Origin: Batkoa obscura
Taxonomy: Eukaryota; Entomophthoromycota; Entomophthoromycetes; Entomophthorales; Batkoaceae
Direction of reading: 5' to 3'
Length of the DNA: 64,000 bases
Assembly (NCBI GenBank): GCA_030770535.1
Contig: JASVEC010000002.1
Coordinates: 1,054,001-1,118,000, forward strand
Notes under the pieces: model-generated
Told to the model about the DNA's origin: nothing
Database searches by the model: none
Seen by the model: only the letters and a program-made list of their open reading frames with translations
Translations under genes and position numbers: made by a program
Shown: positions 59,501 to 64,000 of the stretch, one piece after another
Layout of the letters: each line of letters starts with the position of its first letter
Position numbering within the stretch: position 1 is the stretch's first letter

Positions 59501-60043
59501 GATTCAAAAGCTAAACAAATTAAAAAAATGCTAATTAATAACTTTTGTCAATAAAACAGTAGTCAGTTTAAAGCTTACGCATATAATCAATATACAATTC
59601 CTTTAAAGATTTCCAATATTTACTGACATTAGAAGATAATCTTTTAAATTCACTCTGCTTCACAGGAGCTAAAAAAAATAAATGGGCTTCTTTATACCTT
59701 CTATTCCGACTATCTTGAAAGTCCGATAATAGATAATCAATGTTTTGTTTCGTTGGTAAAATGAAATAAACAGCTACATCATTTTGACTTTTTGGTCTTG
59801 GGGTATGGATCATTTCTATTGCTTTGACGTTCAAGTTTAATAAGTCACTATCCTCACATACTATGCTATAGATTTTATAGCTCATGGCGTCCATGATTAC
59901 CACTTTCCATTCACCATCTTGACTAACCGAACGCACATTGGTTAGGAACTCTATAAGTTGAAAAGTTGTTAATAAAGGCATTAAGGTTGACTTCTAATTG
60001 ACATTGACTTACTCTCTCGAAATATTTCTTGAAATGAAACCAT
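56577..60043 (-). CDS. SEC1: Sec1/Munc18 (SM) protein with long disordered tail; one frame switch at an A12 run
   Basis: Five exons: 60043-60013, 59950-59579, 59510-59404, 59343-59045 and 58991 onward. Sec1 blocks include SFQEIFREKFLTNVR, WKVVIMDAMSYKIY, KEAHLFFLA, IPIIRYQS, LFLDRSTDLLAPIMH and ITYQALVNDFLPL. The last exon's frame ends at 58064, giving only 578 residues and losing the C-terminal Sec1 block. That block (KIIIFMAGGITYTEIKEAY, ILIGSTHISTP) lies in the next frame, entered across a 12-A homopolymer at about 58093-58104; one extra A would restore a ~1070-residue protein. A sequencing/assembly slip, a real frameshift, transcriptional slippage or a tiny intron are all possible. The tail has repeated RPSSQYTINTSNQPNMPP-like units. 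Role: exocytic SNARE regulation. Confidence 0.82.
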
Positions 60044-60917
60044 ATTTATTGTTTATAATTATATAGTCTTATTTATTTATTGTCTTTTTTTGAAAATAGA
60101 ATACAAAATGTAGAGAATATAAGAAATATAAAAAATATTGAAATTGATAATTAATTTTATGGCTAAATAGAAGTTCTTAACTATGAATTTTATTTAATTT
60201 GTCCATCTTTTTATGATGACATTTTTTATGCTCCTTATTTTTAGCTAAAATTCAAAAACAACGGAGTATTTTAATAAGGTAACAATATAATAATAAATCA
60301 GCTATTTTCAACTATTTTTATATTGTGTACTTATTTTATTTTTAAAAACTAGTTTAATAAGGCTCTTTCCCAATAGAAAACAATATTACATATTACTATT
60401 TTAAGTTCGATTTCAAATATTTAATTGAAAATTACCCATAATCCTTTTTATAAACGTATTATTTACATATTTAAAATGAAGATACTCCAAGCTATTATCC
60501 TTTATTAAAAACGGCCAGTATTAAACTGCAGCCTATCACTTTTATCTTTTCATTTGCCACAAGCTTACTAAAGCTATATTATTTTGAACGAATAACCTTA
60601 TACATTTTTACAAAATAAACCCATCTTTCTTCTACAGTTATCATTCAAATAGAACATCTGTTTTTCTCTAACTGACTATACTCAATCATCTTAGTCCGAT
60701 TTCTCAATACCTCTATATTCTCGCCATTATAAGAATAGGGATATATCACTTATCCTAGCTGGATTACAGAATTGAATTTAGAAAAAATTCAATCTTGTGA
60801 TTCCATTTCAAAGTGAAGCAATAATTGGTTGTTAAAGTGGAACGTTAAAGTTTGTAAGTAAGGCTGAATTGCTTTATGAATAAAATTAATTACATATTGT
60901 TAACTTTTATAGTCTTA
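60044..60917. other. Intergenic sequence upstream of the Sec1 gene
   Basis: 5' flank of the Sec1 gene up to the right inverted-repeat arm. AT-rich, no MITE or RNA gene recognised. Confidence 0.4.
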
Positions 60918-61874
60918 GTTTACAGTTCATTATATTTATTGTATTATTTTGTCAATTATGAAGAGTTTAATTCGATAGTAAATATAATCTCCACTTAAAT
61001 AGTATAGTGTAAAAATCCTTGAAAGTAATTTATTAACGCTCAGAAACAATGAGATAGAGGACTTGATGCGTAGAAAGCTACTTCACAAGTGCTCATCCTC
61101 ACTTATAAACACTTTTATACAGAGTTTATACACCCATACGTTTCGTTTGGACATATTTTTGAGAATTGAGATGCTCTATATAGATAAATTAAACTTCCAA
61201 AAAGTTTTTTGAAATACTCTATTATTATATCCTCATAGAAGTATGTAACGTAATATGATATATTATATTTAGCATAGTTTTATAAACTAGATTACTATAT
61301 GACATTATAAAAAAACAAAAAAAATAGAAAAACTTATTTTAATATTACCAAACCAAATCAAACCAAATCAAACCAAATAATTAAAAAGAACTATTAATAT
61401 TTAGGCAAAAATTTAGAAAATCTGCCTTTGAGCATATTAACTAACCAGATCCCAAATTCAATTCTCATTTTATATAATTGATAGGTCCACATCAAACCGA
61501 AAATCGCTATAAAAGAAATAATAATACTCTACATTGTACATTTACCAGGACGACTTCATTAGGCCACGTCTTTGTAAATCTCCTTATCTCTAATGCATGT
61601 GCATTCAATTGATTAATATGACTTAAATTCCATCAAATTCGCAAAAGGAATCCCAATCTACTTGAAGCCCAAAAAGCAATACATCCAAAGCTCACTAGAT
61701 ACTTCTACTGAATCTTTAAAAAAGAGTGCCAAACCACAACTATCAAATCCACACATCTATCATCTAACACCTTGCTTTTGGGCCCCTTATGTGATATCTA
61801 TGATACTAAATCAGGCACACGAGATATAACTATACAAGTAGTTTGTTATATTTGATTATATCGTTTAAATATGC
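60918..61874 (-). repeat. Long inverted repeat, right arm (~957 bp)
   Basis: Mirror of the left arm. Outside its outer edge (right of 61875) there is no MITE, unlike the left arm. Homology fades within about 10 bases at the inner edge (GTTTACAGTTCAT here, ATGAACTATAAAC in the left arm). Confidence 0.93.
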
Positions 61875-62404
61875 TATTGACTTTTTTACCTGGATTTTAA
61901 AATGTAATAGTACATATAGTCCTTAAATCTAGATAAAAAAAGTCAACAACATATTTAAAGGAACGATGTACTGAAGCATAATGAATGACTTTACAATGGT
62001 TGTTGAGTTTATAACATTTAACTGAATCTTGAGTATTTGAGAAAGTGTTTGAAAAAAATTAACAAATCTCTTATTTAGTTTTCTATGCTTAATGAATGAC
62101 ATTAATATTGATTTAGAAATAAATAACCAAAATTCAAAAAGATCCAAATTTAACAATTTAAAATTGGCATATTATTAGTTTTGACTATAATAAAAGTTTA
62201 TATCTATTAGTAGAAATTTATTAAAACGATATCAAACTTTTTTGCGACCATTTTTGCACAATCTAACAACGCATATCTAAGACGATATTTATTATATCAA
62301 GTAAAAACTATTGAAAAGACCTTCATTAAATAAAAGACAGAAATTTATTTCATATCTTTTAGATAAAGTATTTGGTTTATAATTTTAAACAAAGCATTAA
62401 CTAG

Positions 62405-62511
62405 ATATGGAAGTCTTTTTTTCGGCTTCATTATTTTTTCCATCTTTTAAGCGTTATTTGAGTGGAAAACTTGTTAGTGAAATTCTTAAACAAAAAAATA
62501 TATCCCCATAT
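62405..62511 (-). mobile_element. MITE copy 27
   Basis: ATATGGAAGTCT to ATATCCCCATAT, centre AAGCGTTATTTGAGTGG, subfamily A (GGCTTC). Confidence 0.83.
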
Positions 62512-62930
62512 ATTAAACTTTTTATTAGAATTCAACATTTTATATATATTTGGTATTCACTCTATAAAGTTTAAAGTATCAATATGTAGCATTTTGAGAT
62601 AAAAATAGATGAGCACACTATATTTTAAAATGTTCCAATCTTTTAATTTTAACTAACAATGTTAATATAAGTTAATAATGTTATACGATTAGTTGATACT
62701 GATGTATTCAATAACTCAATAGGGCACAAATTTTTTTATTTAATAAAAGTACATATTATTTATTAAACTTGCATTCAAATTGTTTAACGCAATTATCATT
62801 TTGTTCTATTCAAGCATGTAAGCTTGTTATTACATATCAAAACATTGCATATCGACTTCAATATTTTAATTGATTTAAACTACCTTATTTACTTCACTAT
62901 ATCATTCTGCAGCATTAGAAATTAAATACA

Positions 62931-63034
62931 ATATGGGGATTTATTTTCGTATTTAATAGTTTTAATAATTTTTCTGCTCAAATAGCGTTTTAAAGATGGA
63001 AAAAGTAAGAAACCAAAAAAAAACATCCTCATAT
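62931..63034 (+). mobile_element. MITE copy 28
   Basis: ATATGGGGATTT to ACATCCTCATAT, centre AAATAGCGTTTTAAAG. Confidence 0.83.
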
Positions 63035-63307
63035 AGTTATTCAGGTAAACTGGATCTTGAATCTACCATTTAAGTAGCTAAATTAAATAATAACTATATG
63101 TAAGCTTTCTTAGTACTTTAGAATTTTAACAATGTTTTGTATTTTTACCTAAAATTTTAAAATTAGCAAGTGATATATAATGATGCTATAAATTGCTTAG
63201 GCAACATTTAAAAACTAAAAAGATACATGAAAGCTACAATTATACTTATAGTGATATATTTCAATTTGCACACATACAGATTTTTTATTTTTTTTGTTTT
63301 AATAAAG

Positions 63308-63402
63308 TGTATGAGTATGTCTTAAGTTTTAATTTTTCCATTTTTTAAATGCTGTTATGGAAAAATGTTAGTAAAATTCTTTAACAAAAGATATCCACAT
63401 AC
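63308..63402 (-). mobile_element. MITE copy 29, decayed
   Basis: GTATGAGTATGTC to ATATCCACATA. TTTTCCATTTTTTAAATGC and GTTAGTAAAATTC are still recognisable. Confidence 0.6.
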
Positions 63403-63589
63403 AATGATATATCCTTTTTAAAATTTTATGTTGCTTAAAAAGTGAACCTAATATCAAAAGAGAAAATTAGCTAATATTTCTTACAAACAAAATCTTATTT
63501 GATAACAAAAATACAATTTAATTTTAACTTTATATAAGCTATTTATTATAGTTTATACATTATCATTTATTATATCATTTTTTGTAACT

Positions 63590-64000
63590 ATTTCAAAAAA
63601 TGCCTAGAAATGCTATTTGAAATAACATACCTTATTTCAACAAACCCACCCCCGGTTTATTGATTTAAAAAGCGCCTTTGATTAAAATAGTAGTAAAATA
63701 GATCTATAGATGATAATTAAATTAGTATGCTATCAGTCGAATAATACTATATATTAGCCCTTATATATTAGTGAAAATATATATAACAACAAATTAATAC
63801 TTGAAAATAACAAGTAAGGATATATAGGCTTGTTATCATTACTTTGATAATAAATTTTATTGCACTAACATCAAACATTAATAATTGATACAATAAAAAT
63901 AACCAAAACTGAAAAATGGGGGCTATTTTGGTTACTAAAAATAAGAATCAAACAATACTAATATGGATAGAGATATGACTTACTATTACTACACAACAAA
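63590..64000 (+). repeat. Repeated unit, copy 3 (inverted, cut by window end)
   Basis: The CCCACCCCC core at 63645-63653 is followed by GGTTTATTGATTTAAAAAGC and GCCTTTGATTAAAATAG, then GGCTATTTTGGTTACTAAA and finally ACTATTACTACACAACAAA. This is the same order as in copies 1 and 2, read in the opposite direction. A third small ORF would be expected about 600-700 bp past the right end. Confidence 0.65.

Larger units (their letters stand above)
61875..63589. other. Intergenic region with three MITEs
   Basis: No gene supported. A 75-codon frame at 61929-62156 is Leu/Ile/Phe/Lys low-complexity and probably chance. Confidence 0.4.

Noticed and set aside
61929-62156. 75-codon minus-strand frame right of the inverted repeat
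   Set aside because: Leu/Ile/Phe/Lys/Ser bias typical of chance frames in AT-rich DNA; no match to other genes here.

Overview
The window is very AT-rich nuclear DNA with spliced genes: most introns are about 40-70 nt with GT...AG ends, coding blocks are clearly richer in G+C than the spacers, and TGG is used for Trp. The gene set (Sec1/Munc18 proteins, Mediator Med10, PTC7-like phosphatase, UMP-CMP kinase, DPP5-like peptidase, siderophore-transporter-like MFS, microsomal P450, GH16 glucanase, medium-chain acyl-CoA dehydrogenase) points to a fungus. The low G+C, many introns, mitochondrial beta-oxidation enzyme and Asn-rich proteins suggest an early-diverging lineage rather than a Dikaryon. 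An Entomophthoromycotina-type fungus is my tentative guess; no rRNA or other marker here fixes it.

Layout. 0.3-14.5 kb is a gene-dense host segment: a gene relic, a protein carrying a mariner-type DNA-binding domain, PTC7-like phosphatase, Med10, ACADM, a secreted SGNH-fold protein without its catalytic residues, and a 12-exon coiled-coil protein. 14.9-25.3 kb is mostly repeats: many copies of a ~105-bp MITE, a decayed copy of a larger DNA transposon, two small paralogous orphan genes, a P450 pseudogene and a ~200-bp tandem array. 26-34 kb holds a GH16 glucanase, a DPP5-like peptidase and a siderophore-transporter-like MFS gene. 34.8-45.6 kb holds a ~2.7-kb DNA transposon whose ends match the MITEs, an apparently intact 12-exon P450 and a dead paralogue of the MFS gene. 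46-51 kb has two copies of a ~1.4-kb unit, each with a small related ORF; a third, inverted copy runs off the right end. 51.3-61.9 kb is bracketed by a near-identical ~957-bp inverted repeat. Between its arms lie UMP-CMP kinase and two tail-to-tail Sec1-family genes whose stop codons are about 36 bp apart.

Common threads. (1) One MITE family has about 30 copies in 64 kb and a plausible source element is present. (2) P450 and MFS each occur as one live and one dead copy. (3) Both MFS copies carry a match to the fungal iron-regulatory GATA site in the proximal promoter. (4) Sec1, the MFS, the P450, the 17-19 kb orphans and the 46/49 kb ORFs are all local paralogue pairs, so this region has been duplicating and rearranging. 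Exon joins were made by eye from splice signals, phase and family alignment; no homology search was run.
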